DNA of 64,000 nt from Isoetes taiwanensis (lineage: Eukaryota > Streptophyta > Lycopodiopsida > Isoetales > Isoetaceae): NCBI GenBank assembly GCA_021234155.1, contig JAJEKV010000215.1:432001-496000 (forward strand), written 5' to 3'. Of the stretch, positions 29,959 to 42,613 are shown one piece after another. Made by a program: the position numbers and the translations under genes. The notes beneath the pieces were generated by a model. It worked only from the letters and a program-made list of their open reading frames with translations. It ran no database searches and was not told the origin of the DNA. Numbering within the stretch: position 1 is the stretch's first letter; each line of letters begins with the position of its first letter.

Positions 29959-30922
29959 ATGACTGCCCGGAGCCACTGTTGCCGCCTCAAGCCCGAGTTG
30001 GCGGCCTCCTCTTGTGCCACGTCTGATTACGGGTGGCCTGACACATCGTCATGGATCTTCCACGACATGGGGAGATGGTTACCAAGCCCACAACATGCCC
30101 TTTCACGCGTCGAACCCGCATCAGCCAAGCAGGACCGCACAGAGCGGCACTTGGTAGATGCGGCGGCATTTTTTGTGCCTTCTGTGGCCACATCGCCACG
30201 GATCTTGGAGGACATTAGGTTATGGCTTCCATGTCATAACCCCGCATTTGCCCCCACCGGATATGCGTTTGCGGTGGATGACTGCCCGGAGCCACCGTTG
30301 CCACCTCAAGCCCGAGTTGGCGGCCATCTCTCGCGCCACGACTAATAATGGGCGGCCTGCCACATCGACACAGGCCTTTTCCAACAAGGAGAGATGGTTA
30401 CCACGCCAGCAACGTGCCATTTCATGCGCCGGATGCGCATCGACCAGGCAAGGCTGCACGGAGCGGCACTTGGTGGATGCAGCGGCCTTTACTGCCTCTT
30501 CGTGCGCTATGGCTGATAACGGGTGTAGGGTTTTCATGCCATATCCCCGCATATGCCCGCACCGAATTCGTGCCTGAGGCTCATGACCACCCAAAGCCAT
30601 CGTTGCCGCCTCAGGCCTCATCTCGTGCCACGGCTGATAATGGGCAGCCTGCCACATCAGCGCAGGTCTTTTATGACAAGGGGAGATGGTTTCCGTGTCG
30701 ACAACATGCCATTCCAGGCATCGGAAACCCGCCCCAACCAAGCAAGACTGCAGGGAGTGGCACATGGTACATGCGGTGGTCTTTACTGCCTCTTCTACAG
30801 GCGGCCTTCCATATAACTATGGCCTTGGAGGACATTCCTCGGCTGGTTATTAGGCTCCCCGCATTCGGATCCGCCTTTGTTACATATGACCACTCAGAGC
30901 CAACATTGCCGCCTAAAGTCTG
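29959..30922 (+). repeat. GC-rich satellite, about 305-320-bp units, three copies plus
   Basis: Units start at ATGACTGCCCGGAGCCACTG (29959), 30278, 30583 and 30886 (truncated). Spacings are 319, 305 and 303 bp. Shared blocks include GCCGCCTCAAGCCCGAGTTGG, GGGGAGATGGTTACC and GGAGCGGCACTTGGT. It is much richer in G+C than its surroundings. Overlapping open frames on both strands (up to 191 codons) are a by-product of its composition. Confidence 0.88.
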
Positions 30923-33900
30923 AGAGCACCAATTCATTCTTGAGGGAAAAAAAATAGCTAATTTGAGAATCTTAAGCAAGCAAGCATAACACATTCTGCT
31001 CATAGAGAGCTGGCAAGCAAGACATATTTGCTCATTCTAAGCCAGCTAGCAAGACCATTTTTATAGCTCTTAAGCTACCAACGTTTTAATCAGGCCGAAA
31101 GACAAGATTATTCTTCATCCTTATCCTCATTAGCAACCAGATCTCATCATTGAGAGGCTACGTCGCTTGGGATCAACATGGTTAAAGGCATCCCTTCAAG
31201 CATCCATGTATAGTCGATGGTTTCTATTGGTTGGTATCGAGGCAGATCATTAGGGTTAGGCATCCACCTCTTCCCCCAACAATCAACGTAGCTATTGGGA
31301 TAAGGTATAACCTTCCTATTGACAGGCTCCTACCAAGTGTCCCAATACATGGTAGAAGTAAACTCCACTCTCAAATACTTGTAGGTGGGCATCACCTCCA
31401 AATTTTTCCCTCAGTAACTGAATGAGGGAGGCTTTGGCTAGCATGAGGATGAGATGAGCATCACCTTAGTCTTGGCCAAATTGATGCACATCTCAATGGC
31501 CTAGCAAGTGTGACGAGCCTGCCCCCTTCTGAAAACTCGGGATCTTGTCAAAACTTACAAAGGACTAGATCTAGGTTGGTATATCCAATATTGACATGAA
31601 GAGAGGCCACAAATATGGTGAATAATTGAGTCTTCCTATTACATTCAGAGATCAATAATAATATGCTCAATCCACTATTAGATACACAATACCTAGCTGA
31701 GTAATTCACAAGCTAGAACTTAACCACGATCCTCAGCTACACTGCTACCATCACCTTGCTCTTTCATTATACATGCACTCACTGGAGTTAATCCTCATGA
31801 GTCTATCACGAGAATTTCTTTTCTTGTGGAAAATTGCTTTTCCTTGCAAAATGTGAACCCTGCTATTATATTGCGGGATGCTCATATATGTGGGAACGGG
31901 TTAATAGTCCTTTAGGGACCTCCTATGGAATATAGCATAAGATACGTGTTTTATAAACTTAGATTCCTATTATTGTTTTTCGGCATACTTTTCTGATGTG
32001 TACTCAATTTAGGTTGATGGAAGCTTGTTGATGTGACCCCAGAATATCATGGATTGCTTGCCATCAAATAGTCATTATGATGTATGTTAAAGATTCATCT
32101 AATTGCATCTATAAATTACCCGAAGTAAGGGGTTACTTATTGGTAAATGGAAGTGGAATTGTCAACATATTAGACATTAAGAATAGGACATCTACTGTTA
32201 TTAGCCTTGTTGGTCTAAGTTTATGACCAAATGTTTCCTTCTAAGTTTTTGTTTGTCCTTGAATAGTGGTGGAATATAGGCTTAAGTATGTGAAAATCGT
32301 CAACAAAGGAACTGACTGAAATTCTTCAAATAATACATACTAGCAATAAAAAATTGATCAGCAAGAAGCATTGCCTTTACAGGCAAGTAGGCAATCACTG
32401 TTTCTACATTGGCGCATGTTGCATGAATAGTAGTAGTAGCCAGGTGGAAATGTTGATGCAAGATTGTGGAAGCCATGCAACATTGAAGATTTGAAGAAAA
32501 AGTTAGGATTGTAGGTTGAAACACGCAAATGATGAATTTAGGAGCAAAAGACTTGGTTGGTTGGATGATACATTTTTGCTAGAAATATTGAAGTACAAAC
32601 AATCTAAAAAACTCAAGCATGAATGGACTTTTATATAAATATTTTTGCTTCTTATCATAACATTAATAGCACATCACATAGAGCTAAAACATGCATTTTA
32701 TGGATATTATATGAACATTCACCAGCTATCCTTATATGATCTCTGGATCTCCATAATCTAGCACTCTTGAATTTCCAAACATGATCTACAAATGGTGAAG
32801 AACTTCACATCAAAGCAAAGAGTGGCTCAGATATAAACTTTATTGCTCCATGACTATATTCTTCAGTACTCTAAATACATCCTACAAAGAAAAATGAGTA
32901 ATCTCCTGCCTAATATGCAAATAACATATCAAACAACACAATAAGAAGTCTGGTATTCCTGATATAATGGTTGCTTTTATTGTTCTTGAGATTGTGTAAT
33001 TCTCCGCTTGCAATAAAACAAGTAATTAGACACCAATTTATTAATTTGAGAGAAAGTACATTATCATTTTGCATCAAATAGCTTGCAGCATGCATTTAGA
33101 AGGGTAAAGCAGTTGTCATTCCTTTGAAGCAAGAAAACTTTCAGGGCATTCAGTTTTTTCAAAATAATATGCTTCACTTACGTTCAACATCGTCATCCCT
33201 AATCTACGTCTGATTTTAGCTTGTACTGAAGTATTATTTCTACCTCAAAATATGCGACAAAAGCTTGAAAAGATCATCATTGCGATCATTTCTACCATGA
33301 ATACATGATACAAGGAGCAATGGACAAAAGCATTCTTTATACAATAATATTATACCGTCCGTAATACTTAGAAGAATCGGCATGGCAATTAGTCTAAGGT
33401 GAAATATTATTTTATTATAATGAACTATTATGTACGTTTCTTATAATACAATCCATTGGCATCCATAAACCTTAGAAGAATTGCAAAGGCAATTAGTCTA
33501 AGGTCAATCCATTATTACACTAATCCTTTCTATACATTTCATGGAGGAGATTCCCCAACAAATGAAGGAGGATTCCCATATGCATCAACAGTCACTTTCG
33601 CATTAGCCCTATCTATTTGTTGTTGGCCCAAGTTCAGGCGATCTTTCGTATCCGTTTTAGTGTAGCCAGTCCTTTCTGGGATCTCTTGCTTGATCTCATT
33701 AACATAATTTACAAGGCCTTCCTAATTTTTCTTCAATACGTAACTGAAATCATCTTCCAGATCCTGATCATCATGCAGAGCACTAAGAATGGGCATGGCT
33801 GGCTTGTGATGCATTCTAAGACAAATCTTGAGAGTTGCCTCCATAATTATCCTCAAAGTTGAGCACATTATCTATTAGCACATCTCCAACCAGTGGCGCA

Positions 33901-34002
33901 AAATTACCTGGCACAAATTCACAACCCATTAGAGGCATCAACACATCCAAACAATGATTTAAAGCATCCAACCTTTAAAAAAGAGGATCTGTTGTGGGAT
34001 CC
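30923..34002. other. Intergenic sequence, no gene recognised
   Basis: There are only short frames with no domains. A 35-bp direct repeat (CTTAGAAGAAT...GGCAATTAGTCTAAGGT) occurs near 33367 and 33470, period about 103 bp. Otherwise it is AT-rich and plain. Confidence 0.4.
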
Positions 34003-34452
34003 CCTACGTCACCCCCCGTGTGAATATGCACCCAAACCAAAGGGGGTTTAAGGGGGATTTTAATTTAAATGTGGGACCCAATGGTTGTGTTAATTAATGT
34101 CAATGGTAGTTATGTGTTGGTTGTTAATGTCAATGGTTGTTATGTGTTGGTTGTTATGTGTTGGGGGATTTAATTTTTATATGTTGGATGTTAATAGTTT
34201 GTGTTCAAAAAAAAATTTAAAAATTTTTTGGCCCCTTCGGGGCCTTAGGGACGTCACCCCCCCTCCCCCTCCCCCCAACGCGTGACAAAAATTTTAGAAT
34301 TCAAACCAGAAAAAAACTAGAATTCATTTGAGGCTTTCATCACCTGTAGCTTTTGAATTTGATCACAATAAAACAAATAGAACATAAGTAAAAGTTACCA
34401 TAAAGATAGAGCAGATTGATCCCATTATTCTGAAAGTCATAAAGTTTGCAAC
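34003..34452 (-). repeat. Dispersed repeat, copy 2 (inverted relative to 26123-26518)
   Basis: It runs from CCCTACGTCACCCCCCGTGT (34003) to AAAGTCATAAAGTTTGCAA (about 34452), the reverse complement of copy 1. It has gained internal repeats of TATGTGTTGGTTGTTA and a longer C-run around 34256-34276. Confidence 0.75.
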
Positions 34453-34917
34453 ACCCATACACAAACATTTTTCAACTGGAATTTAACAGCAGCCTTTGGC
34501 CTCCATGGATTCTTGTGGTGAGAAATTCTTGTGGCGAGAAACCAAAGTGGGAAACTTTTCTGCTCGTTAGCACAAGGATCTAGAAGCCTTGGAATTTGCT
34601 TAATAACTGCCTCAAAATCTAAAAATGCATGGTAATTTTTTGCAAGCTTCATTCGGAATGAGCCATAAAACAATATCCAATAGCGCAATCCTGTATTAAT
34701 CAGCTGGTAGGATGTGAAAGCCTACCAAACCCGGCCGAAAAATTGCTGTTTTAGCATACATAACTTAACCAAATATATCCATATCATAGACTATCAAAAA
34801 GATCTCGGAGAGAGCTTTCCAACGCAATAAAAATCATCTCAAACAGAGCTCTGGATCAAAAGTTATGATAAGAAATGTGTTGCCGGCGGGGAAACTGCAC
34901 TACATGCGCCATTCAAG
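34453..34917. other. Non-coding spacer
   Basis: Nothing is recognised. TTCTTGTGGTGAGAAA is repeated with one change near 34511-34540. Confidence 0.4.
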
Positions 34918-35115
34918 CCCTTCATGTGCCCATTATGCACCACACACACAAAAAGAGGGCTTTTGTTGTGAGTCATTGGTTGTTGACCATTGAAAAAAAA
35001 GGCTAAAATCAATGGCCCTTCATGTGCCCATTATGCACCACACGCACAAAAAAGGGGCTTTTGTTGTGAGCCATTGGTTGTTGACCATTGAAAAAAAAAA
35101 GGCTAAAATCAATGG
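34918..35115 (+). repeat. 98-bp tandem duplication
   Basis: CCCTTCATGTGCCCATTATG at 34918 recurs at 35016. Each unit ends AAAAGGCTAAAATCAATGG. The two copies are about 95% identical, so the duplication is recent. Confidence 0.93.
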
Positions 35116-35250
35116 CTCAGAAATGGTGCACTCTAGATGTACGCATTAGTACATCCATTTGAATACATCACGAAATCATAGGAAAACCTTAGTGAAAAGC
35201 GTACAAAAACACAAAGAAAACCCCATGTTATTATGCTATATATTGGAGCT
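35100..35250 (-). repeat. Right arm of a distant inverted repeat (partner 25249-25395)
   Basis: Read on the minus strand it begins AGCATAATAACATGGGGTTT and contains TCCTATGATTTCGTGATG and TCTAGAGTGCACCAT, matching the left arm in order. The two arms could be the ends of a roughly 10-kb composite element, or two unrelated copies of one repeat. Confidence 0.6.
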
Positions 35251-35750
35251 CGTTTCAAAAAGAAAATTGAGGAATGACCCGTGTTCCAGAGACCCTGTGT
35301 GAGGATTGCCCCATATAGAATATAAAAGGAACTATTAAAATGTGTAGCACTAAAAGCCCTTTGTGATAAAGGCTGTGTAAAAACTTAATATATGGAAATG
35401 AAAGGTATATGCTAGAGCTTCAAATTGTACACTGGCCGAACCCTACAGGGGGGAAATACAATAGCGAACTACCACAGGGCAGAGGGCAGTGGATCTCTGG
35501 AAGAAATCTGAGGACCTTACTCTCACGCTTGATCGTCGTTATCTATTCCAGAAGTATGGTAAGCATATTCCCTGGCTGATCTTTGATCCATTGCTCTTAG
35601 TCAAAACCTTGTGCACAGGTCGAAAATGGAGTAAGGAATCAACTTGAAACATCAGTTTAGCACAAATGGAAGATTTCAAAGATATTACAAGGATTTGGAT
35701 ATCCATTTTTACATTTATGCCATAAAAATGAAGGAGGAACATGTTCCAGA

Positions 35751-36499
35751 TTGCATGCCCTTCAATTTCGGTCCAGAGGAGGAACATTGAAAGATGGCAC
35801 ACCCCTTTTGGGAGGAAGAACTCTGTGCCTGTATTCCCTAGCTGATTACCTTGAGAGCTTGTGCACAATGAGAGATCTACAAAAAAATGCTACATATTTA
35901 AGTAGGAAACCAAGTGCATCTAAAGGATCTTATGCCAGCAGATCTGGTGCTAAAGATCTGGATACTGGGGTATCTGGCAACAAAAGATTTGACTATTCCT
36001 GATGAAATACAACAGTATGAAGGATTTTCTTCATATCAAGGACGAAATCCAGGTACCTCTTTAATGGTTTGTAGAGTCCATGCATTATCTAAGCTACAAC
36101 AGTGTTGATCAAATGTAATACATTTGTTTGCAATATGCTAAAAGGAAGTACAAGTTAGTTTCTTCACCAATGCATTCTGCACTCTTTACTCATGAAGTTT
36201 AAATACAATTCTAGCAGGTTCTACTAACTGGGCAAAAAGGTTACAAGGGCTGATCGGCTATAAACCGAGAGGCTCCATTGTACCTTTTGGCCCTTCATTC
36301 ATTACCAAGCCTATTCCTAATGATTTGATGTGGCTGCAGGTACCGGACCTCTCCTACCCTTGTCATTTTTTTGCTTCTAGTTTGATGGATTTGCTAGGAT
36401 ATGGAATGGAGCTACAAAGCTGAAGACAAGTTCTACATTTCAAGACATGGCAACATTTGAGAAGGTTCTTTATGACTTCATTTACAAGGGAAATCACAG
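35751..36499 (+). pseudogene. Unrecognised multi-exon gene remnant
   Basis: Coding-like sequence (about 35851-36000, MRDLQKNATYLSRKPSASKG, Ser-rich) shifts frame near 36000 into DEIQQYEGFSSYQGRNP. It ends at a CAG/GTACCT donor (about 36050). The next exon (36218-36339) starts after TTCTAGCAG in the matching phase and reads STNWAKRLQGLIGYKPRG, then FGPSFITKPIPNDLMWLQ. A third block (36381-36499), FDGFARIWNGATKLKTSS and FEKVLYDFIYKGNHR, ends at CACAG/GTTGT. The gap between blocks two and three is only 41 bp, short for a plant intron, though it looks like one. I do not recognise the protein. Phase agreement argues for a real ancestral gene. Confidence 0.45.
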
Positions 36500-37628
36500 G
36501 TTGTATCTAGTCTATTTCATGAGTTAATAAGCAAGGTCAGAAAAGCCTACTGGCTGAGACAAATTAATAAGACATGTCTCTGAACAATGGGCTATACATC
36601 TAACTGCGATTTAAATTGCATAATATTGTGAAAAGCAAGCTGTCACATAAGGCAAGGAATATAGATTTTCTTTGAAACGACCTCTGGAAATAGCTTTGAA
36701 CATAGGTTTATTACATGATCAGTAGGCAGTCACGCGTGATGCAAAAGGCCAAGCATGCATGCAAATTCGTCATGCTATGTTAAAATGCATGGGCTTGGCC
36801 ATTGTGCATGTAATTAAAAAAAAGGCAGCATCCTAGACCGGCATGCAAATGTGTTACGCTGCATTTATTAAGAGGTGTCCTTTTTAACAGATAAAAGATT
36901 GAAGTATATGTCTTTTTGAAGCTTAGGCAAATGAATGTGTACTGAAAAGATGATCTGCATAAATTTAAATATATCTGGGTGTAGCAGTATATCTAGTCAT
37001 ATCAACTTATACAGGTTGTATCATGAGTTATCAGCTGAGTAGTGCATTGCACGATAAGCATAGCATCCTATTCAAACATAGCACATGATTGTTAAATGCA
37101 TTTTCTGAATTATAGGCATGTTTGCTATTTATCTCCTTGAAGAGAAAAAGACATATGGTTGCAGGCAAACTTGGCAAGTAGCATGTAATGAAAAAATTAC
37201 TGTAGTTCAGAGCAGTGAAGGATGTATAAAAATTTAATGTAGCTTTACTTTGCATTGTGATGCAAAAATAAAACCGGAATGCCATGTGCTTGACCGTGCT
37301 TGATTGAAAGGAAATTTATATGTTAGAATGTAAACCATTGGGCAGAACTCTGGCTTTGGATTGCATTAGTTCAATATGTTTTTATATCATTGGCTTTATT
37401 GGCTTTGTAAAAATAGGCCTTTGACTATTGTCTTTCGCATCGTAATAACTACATGACTATTGATCATAGAAGGATAGGATATGGAGACTAGCTTTGGCAA
37501 ATTTTCAGTTGATATAAAGGCTCATGAGGCTAAAGGATAATAAGTACCAGATTCTTACGCAAGTTTGAATCTGGATTGATAATACAGTTCTTGGGATTGA
37601 CCGAGGCTGATGTTCGACCTAGGGATCT
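36500..37628. other. Intergenic or intronic sequence
   Basis: No recognisable exon is found. It could be an intron of the remnant gene upstream. Confidence 0.35.
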
Positions 37629-37880
37629 AGGTTTGACTGGGTTTTTTTTTTTTAGCACGCCAGCCTAACCAAGCGTGCAACCCTCCTTGAAATTCTAGGC
37701 TATCCACGTAGCAGTTCCAAATCAGCAAAATCTGAGGTGGCATGTCCTGCACCTTTAGATGCTCTCTTTTACAAATCAGTGGCCGAGGAAATTAAAAAAT
37801 TGGCTAAAAATGGCACGGAGATGAAGAAGGTCGTGAAATAACTGCCTCCTTCCATCGAGCCTTTATTTTTTATGCTTAGG
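37629..37880 (-). mobile_element. SINE-like retroelement, copy 1
   Basis: On the minus strand it ends GCTGGCGTGCTAAAAAAAAA, and its body contains GGATAGCCTAGAATTTCAAG-like sequence. The same element recurs at 42345-42613 in the same orientation. About 250 bp are alignable and there is no coding capacity. Whether it is a SINE or a short LINE 3' end cannot be decided here. Confidence 0.6.
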
Positions 37881-40195
37881 TCGTCAAATTGCTTCTTTCG
37901 GTCAATCCGCAAGTTACATACTGTACCGATCAAATCTTTCTTTGACGTTAGGTGATTTCTTATTTCACCTTTTTAAATCTGTGTTGGATAGGAGGGCTTC
38001 GTCGTTGCTTCTAATTCCAACACCGAGATCGTGCATTTCCATTATGTACTGAGATCGTGCATTTCTATCTAGTAAGAATCCTATATGGGCTTCGTCGTTG
38101 CTTCTAATTCCAAAACTGGTAATGTTCCTTTGATATTTCTGTTTTGTTTGTCAATTGATATTTCTGTTTTGTTTGTCAATTTGATATTCCTGAGGCATTC
38201 AATTCGTCCACAGTTTCTTATGTTGAGCTCCGCTGAAGAATGGTTCTGATCAGAGGAATGCTGATCATATCACAGAAGATGCCATTAAGAAAACCGCATG
38301 CACAACCTTTTCCTAGTGGCACAGTCCCTTCACAGTTTACAATATCACAGACTTTCAGGTGACTTGAATATCCATGAGGGAATTCATGCCCTTTAAATGC
38401 ATTTTAGCTTTTGAAATTAGAGTAAGGAGCTTTACTTTATGAAGATTTAAATGGATTAAACAAACAAATTTTATGCTGTGTGAATGGGTGCCTTGACAAC
38501 AATTCTTTTCACCCATAGCTTTTCACAGTCCTAGATTTTGGCATTATCTTTGGGTCTTTTGGAATGATGTGGTACATATTGTTTAAGACCATCCGTTTCC
38601 AAGCAGCATTAAAGTTTAATGATTCATATAGTTTATCATAATCCCGTTGTATAGGAAATAAAGATATCCAATGTCGTGTATCTGCTCTAAGCTGTTGGGC
38701 TTTATAACAATATTATCCAATCTCTTATGATCTGTTATCCTACTTGTTTGGAATCTCTATCCCTTGTCGCCTTCAGACAATGCTTGTTTTGTTCTTTCCT
38801 CTCTTGTTCCTTTCAGCAAATTTATGACCTAATCGGCTAGTTTTTTGCTTCATTAGTGCCTGATGAGACCTTGAGAGTTACCTGTTTGATTACTTCATCA
38901 TCTGCATGTGCAAATTTTTATTTTTGGTTTTCCACAGATGTGTCTCATGAATGTAACAGAGTCAAACCTGAATTACCATTACATTTTCACAGAATAGAGT
39001 GTGGCTGAATTAACTACAGCTATGGCTTTCCTTTATAGTAAGTACTCAGTTTCTTTAAGAAGCTAAAGTGTGTTATTCAATTTTTAGTTGAAGTTGAATC
39101 CTAAAAGCAGTATTTCATGCTTATGGTCTTAAACTCTTCCATTAAACATTGCATGAGAATGTCTATCTCGTCTTTAATATAGACTGCAGGCTCTTTATGA
39201 GCGAATCTATGTCCAGTCCATTCTTGTGTCTATGGTTTACCAAATGCCAAATTTTTGTCTATGTCGATGAAACAAGTTTTTGACAGGCCTTTATGAAGAT
39301 CTCATATGTGGTGCATGTTGCAATGTGCTCTCAGTGTGAATTCTCATGACAGCTTGGCTGAATAACGTCATAGCAGAAAATGTAGCATGACGAGTCCATG
39401 TATCGATGTTGCCATATTGTAGCAGCATTGTATCTCATGATGAAGAGGGTTTAGATGCGTACATAAATGTCAAGTAATTGAAAAAAATACACTGTAAATC
39501 AAGATGGCATTTTGTGTCTTGTTAATGTGCCTAAAGGAAAATAGACGAGCTGCTAGCAAGGTGGGCAGTACCTCAATTGCAGTCTTTTGATTTCTTGTTA
39601 GCCATACTAGATCCAAATCTTAAAGGCAATATCCAGCCAAGGCAGTATCTCGGTTTGCAGAAATTATATGCAAGTGTGTTCATGCATGTTATGCTAAAAG
39701 TTTTTCAATCCTGAAACCTTTCATGAATTACATTTGCAAATATGCAGACAGAGGCATGACTGAGACCCAAAATTCAGAAGTAATGCAGCTCCTGGTGCGC
39801 ATCATACAACGAACAAGTTATTTCTATCTTGCACTCCCATTCGTTCCATTTGTTACTCTTAGATTACCTTGGTTTTCAGGCTGCGTCATCTTTTCCAAGG
39901 CCATCAAACGGAGAGCCTGAAAGAAATATCCCTATAGAGATCTGATTCACATTGCAAGTCCTAATTTGCAAGTGAAAATGTTGTCTCTTTTAGGTTTGCT
40001 ATTGTTGTTTGCAGCTACATAAACCCAATGAAAGACATGTGCAATGAATCCATGTCTCATTGACCGAGGATATTGCATTTTGCTACTGTGTATCATGCGA
40101 TCTTGGAATGAAGGATGATGTTTCAACTGCCTTCATCTGGAGTTTTCCCAGGCCTGCTCTATTTTTCTTATTTGAGAGCAATTTGAAGGCGTACT
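37881..40195. other. Intergenic sequence with small duplications
   Basis: GGGCTTCGTCGTTGCTTCTA is duplicated near 37990 and 38088, and ATTTCTGTTTTGTTTGTCAA near 38137 and 38162. An exon-like stretch near 38240-38358 (FPSGTVPSQFTISQTF) ends CAG/GTGACT but cannot be assigned. Confidence 0.35.
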
Positions 40196-40265
40196 AAGAA
40201 CCATATCTTGGGGATAACAAATGTATGTTTAAGAACCATATCTTGGGGATAACAAATGTATGTTT
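40196..40265 (+). repeat. Perfect 35-bp tandem duplication
   Basis: AAGAACCATATCTTGGGGAT plus AACAAATGTATGTTT occurs twice back to back. No differences are visible, so it is recent. Confidence 0.96.
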
Positions 40266-40739
40266 TCTTTTAACGTTTTATTCTGCTTTTTCAACAATGT
40301 CTTCTCGCCATTTACATTTGTAATTTATTTACTCTATTTGCTTGTATTAGTAACTCTCTTGTATAAATATCTTATTCCTTTTACACAGTAAACCACAACT
40401 ACAGTTCCGTTCCAGCAAACCAATAACCCAATAACTTTATACTAGTTCTGGGCCATAGTTCCGTTCCACAGCCAAAGTTCCATTCCATAGCCATCCCCTT
40501 TGTACTTTGTTTTCTTCTGTTTCTTTGTGCACACTACGAAATTCTTGCACCACAAAAGCCTCATTCTCAACTCTTAAGAGTAACCGGATCTGGGTATTTA
40601 ATGCTTTCGTTTTCAACTGAAACCTCGATGAAATGCATGAGCTCTAGTTGCAACTTTTGATTAGCTTATCTCAAATGCAGACATACCGCATGCCACTCAC
40701 GTTAGTTATGGATCATCCCAGAGTACATTGGCTCCTAGA

Positions 40740-40912
40740 ACAAGTCACCGCTTGCTGAAATATTCAGGGTTTACAGGTGGCAGTTCTGTAAACACAATTA
40801 TGCAGAATATGATTGCTTCTGAACTGAATACATTGCGTTATTTTAGACTATCTGATGGTCCTGAAAACTGCTATAATATCTCAGTGCCTAAAGGACACTA
40901 TCTGCTCAGGTT
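40740..40912 (+). pseudogene. Malectin-like domain exon remnant (receptor-kinase ectodomain)
   Basis: One open frame reads NTLRYFRLSDGPENCYNISV then PKGHYLLR, matching the malectin-like pattern LRYFPxGxxNCYxLPVxxGxYLIR found in plant receptor kinases. It ends at CTCAG/GTTTTCC, a plausible donor. No kinase or leucine-rich repeats are found nearby, so this is a stray or decayed exon. Weak ectodomain-like sequence (CMTDYTIFPCTPKSS, about 41403) lies 0.5 kb downstream. Confidence 0.5.
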
Positions 40913-42344
40913 TTCCAGTTACAGCAAAAAACTTAGCATATTTATATGTCTCAATCGTTGATATTGAAAGGATGCTTGAGTTTTGAACAAGAGGGTTCAA
41001 TGTTTGAATTTTAGCTTACCCTCTTAATGCTTGCAGATAAATGTAGATACCCGATGGTACAACATGTCTCTGTTGCAAATTAAAGGTGCAGGAGCGGAAT
41101 GCCACTATAGCTACGGGCATACTAGCTGATATTATCAATTTGCAAGATCTTTTCTAAAGAAGCGTGTTTCAATCAAATACCACTTAGAGAATTAGCCATC
41201 TAAATTCTAGCAAATGATCAATGAGATTCAATTTGCAAAAGGTATGGTTGATATTTTATATGATTCGATATAGACTTCCCCTTCTTGCAGCAATTGTCTT
41301 TTAACTTCAAAACATGAACTGCTTGTAAGCTTCTTGCATTCAATCCTCAGATCTTTGGGGTTGGACATGGATTCTAGAATTTGAAGGAATGTTGATATCA
41401 TCTGCATGACAGATTACACCATCTTTCCTTGCACACCAAAGAGTAGTTTGGATTTTGCTTCATCACATTTGTATGTGATGTTTATGGAGTTGATCCTTAT
41501 CCAGTGCAACTTGGCTTTGCGTTAGATGATTCCAACCGGTTATATCACTATGGACGATTACAATAAGTTACTTTGTTTTTGCAAGCTAATTTTTTTTTTC
41601 CTCTATTTGCCAAGCTATATTGGTCGATAAGAAAAATTTCCATTTTAAAAATCATTCTCTAATATGTAATGGACCTTTGCGAGTGTGGACCATGAACTGC
41701 AGAATGAGCTCCGAGTCCCTTCGCCGTTAGATTGTTAGTTCTACCTGTGCAATAATTGTGTCCCTTTTACTTTGTGCTTTAAGAAGTACGAAGCATATAT
41801 TCCCCAGAAAACGTTCAGCCCACTATCTTGAAAAGCCAACTAAGTGTCTATATAAATGGGTAAAAGCATGTTAGGGTGTACCACTTTTGGAACCTGCAAA
41901 AGTACATACACTAGGTACTTCAGAACTGGGTACTTTTTTCATTTTTATTTTCATTAAAACTAGTATAAAGGTCCAAAATAAAAGTCAAGGACGCATTAAT
42001 ATTCAAAGTTAAGATAAAGATCATGCTACCGGAGACCAAAATATATATAAAAGTTCTAAAATGTAACTTTTATTGAGATATTACACGGGTACCCAGTACC
42101 CAGTCCTGGGTACCTTTTTAGGTACTTTTTTGGTCACTAAATAATACTTTTTAAGGGACACCCTAACATGCTTTTATCCAAATAGTGACATTAATGCCAA
42201 ATTCATACATACACTCGAGAATCACAAAGAGTTACGTGCAACTATTGCTAGATGATAAAAACTTGCGTACCTTATTTTGCTTACCTTTGCGATAGTTTTT
42301 TGCTTGATTTTGCTCGACCATTAACACCTGGCGTGCCTTTTTGC
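40913..42344. other. Intergenic sequence
   Basis: GGGTACC/GGTACTTTT strings cluster near 41915-42130, with a TTTTACCC-type inverted match between about 41860 and 42180 (GTAAAAGCATGTTAGGGTG against CACCCTAACATGCTTTTAT). This suggests a roughly 320-bp foldback/MITE-like element at about 41860-42178. Confidence 0.5.
41861..42178. mobile_element. Probable MITE with about 20-bp inverted ends
   Basis: AAAAGCATGTTAGGGTGTAC near 41863 is inverted as GGACACCCTAACATGCTTTT near 42157. Interior GTACTTTTT/GGTACC strings are also arranged in opposite orientations. No coding capacity. The flanking ATGGGTA and ATCCAAA give no clear target duplication. Confidence 0.6.
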
Positions 42345-42613
42345 TAGTTTTTTTTTTTTTTTTTTTTTTTAGCACACCAGCTTAATTAAGCCTACAACCT
42401 TTCTTGCAATTCTAGACTATCCACATAGCAGCTCCACCTAAGCCACATCTTAAGTGGCATGAGGCTGCACCACTGGATCTCCATTTTTTTAATAGATCTC
42501 CATTTTTTTAAATCGATGGCCAGGGAAATTAGAAATGGCATAAATTTCGACATGGGGATATATGAAAAGGCATCCCGTGCCGTGAGCATTCTCCCTTACT
42601 AGGCTTTACTTTT
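42345..42613 (-). mobile_element. SINE-like retroelement, copy 2 (split by the LINE)
   Basis: It matches copy 1 at 37629-37880, with a long poly(A) on the minus strand (poly-T at about 42348-42371). Its 5' part is interrupted at the target site CTAGGCTTTACTTTT and appears to continue after 51013 (GGCATGGCTTTAATTCAAAC). Confidence 0.55.

Noticed and set aside
30220-30923. Long ORFs on both strands (up to 191 codons)
   Set aside because: They overlap each other and follow the GC-rich satellite units; no domain, and frames change between units.
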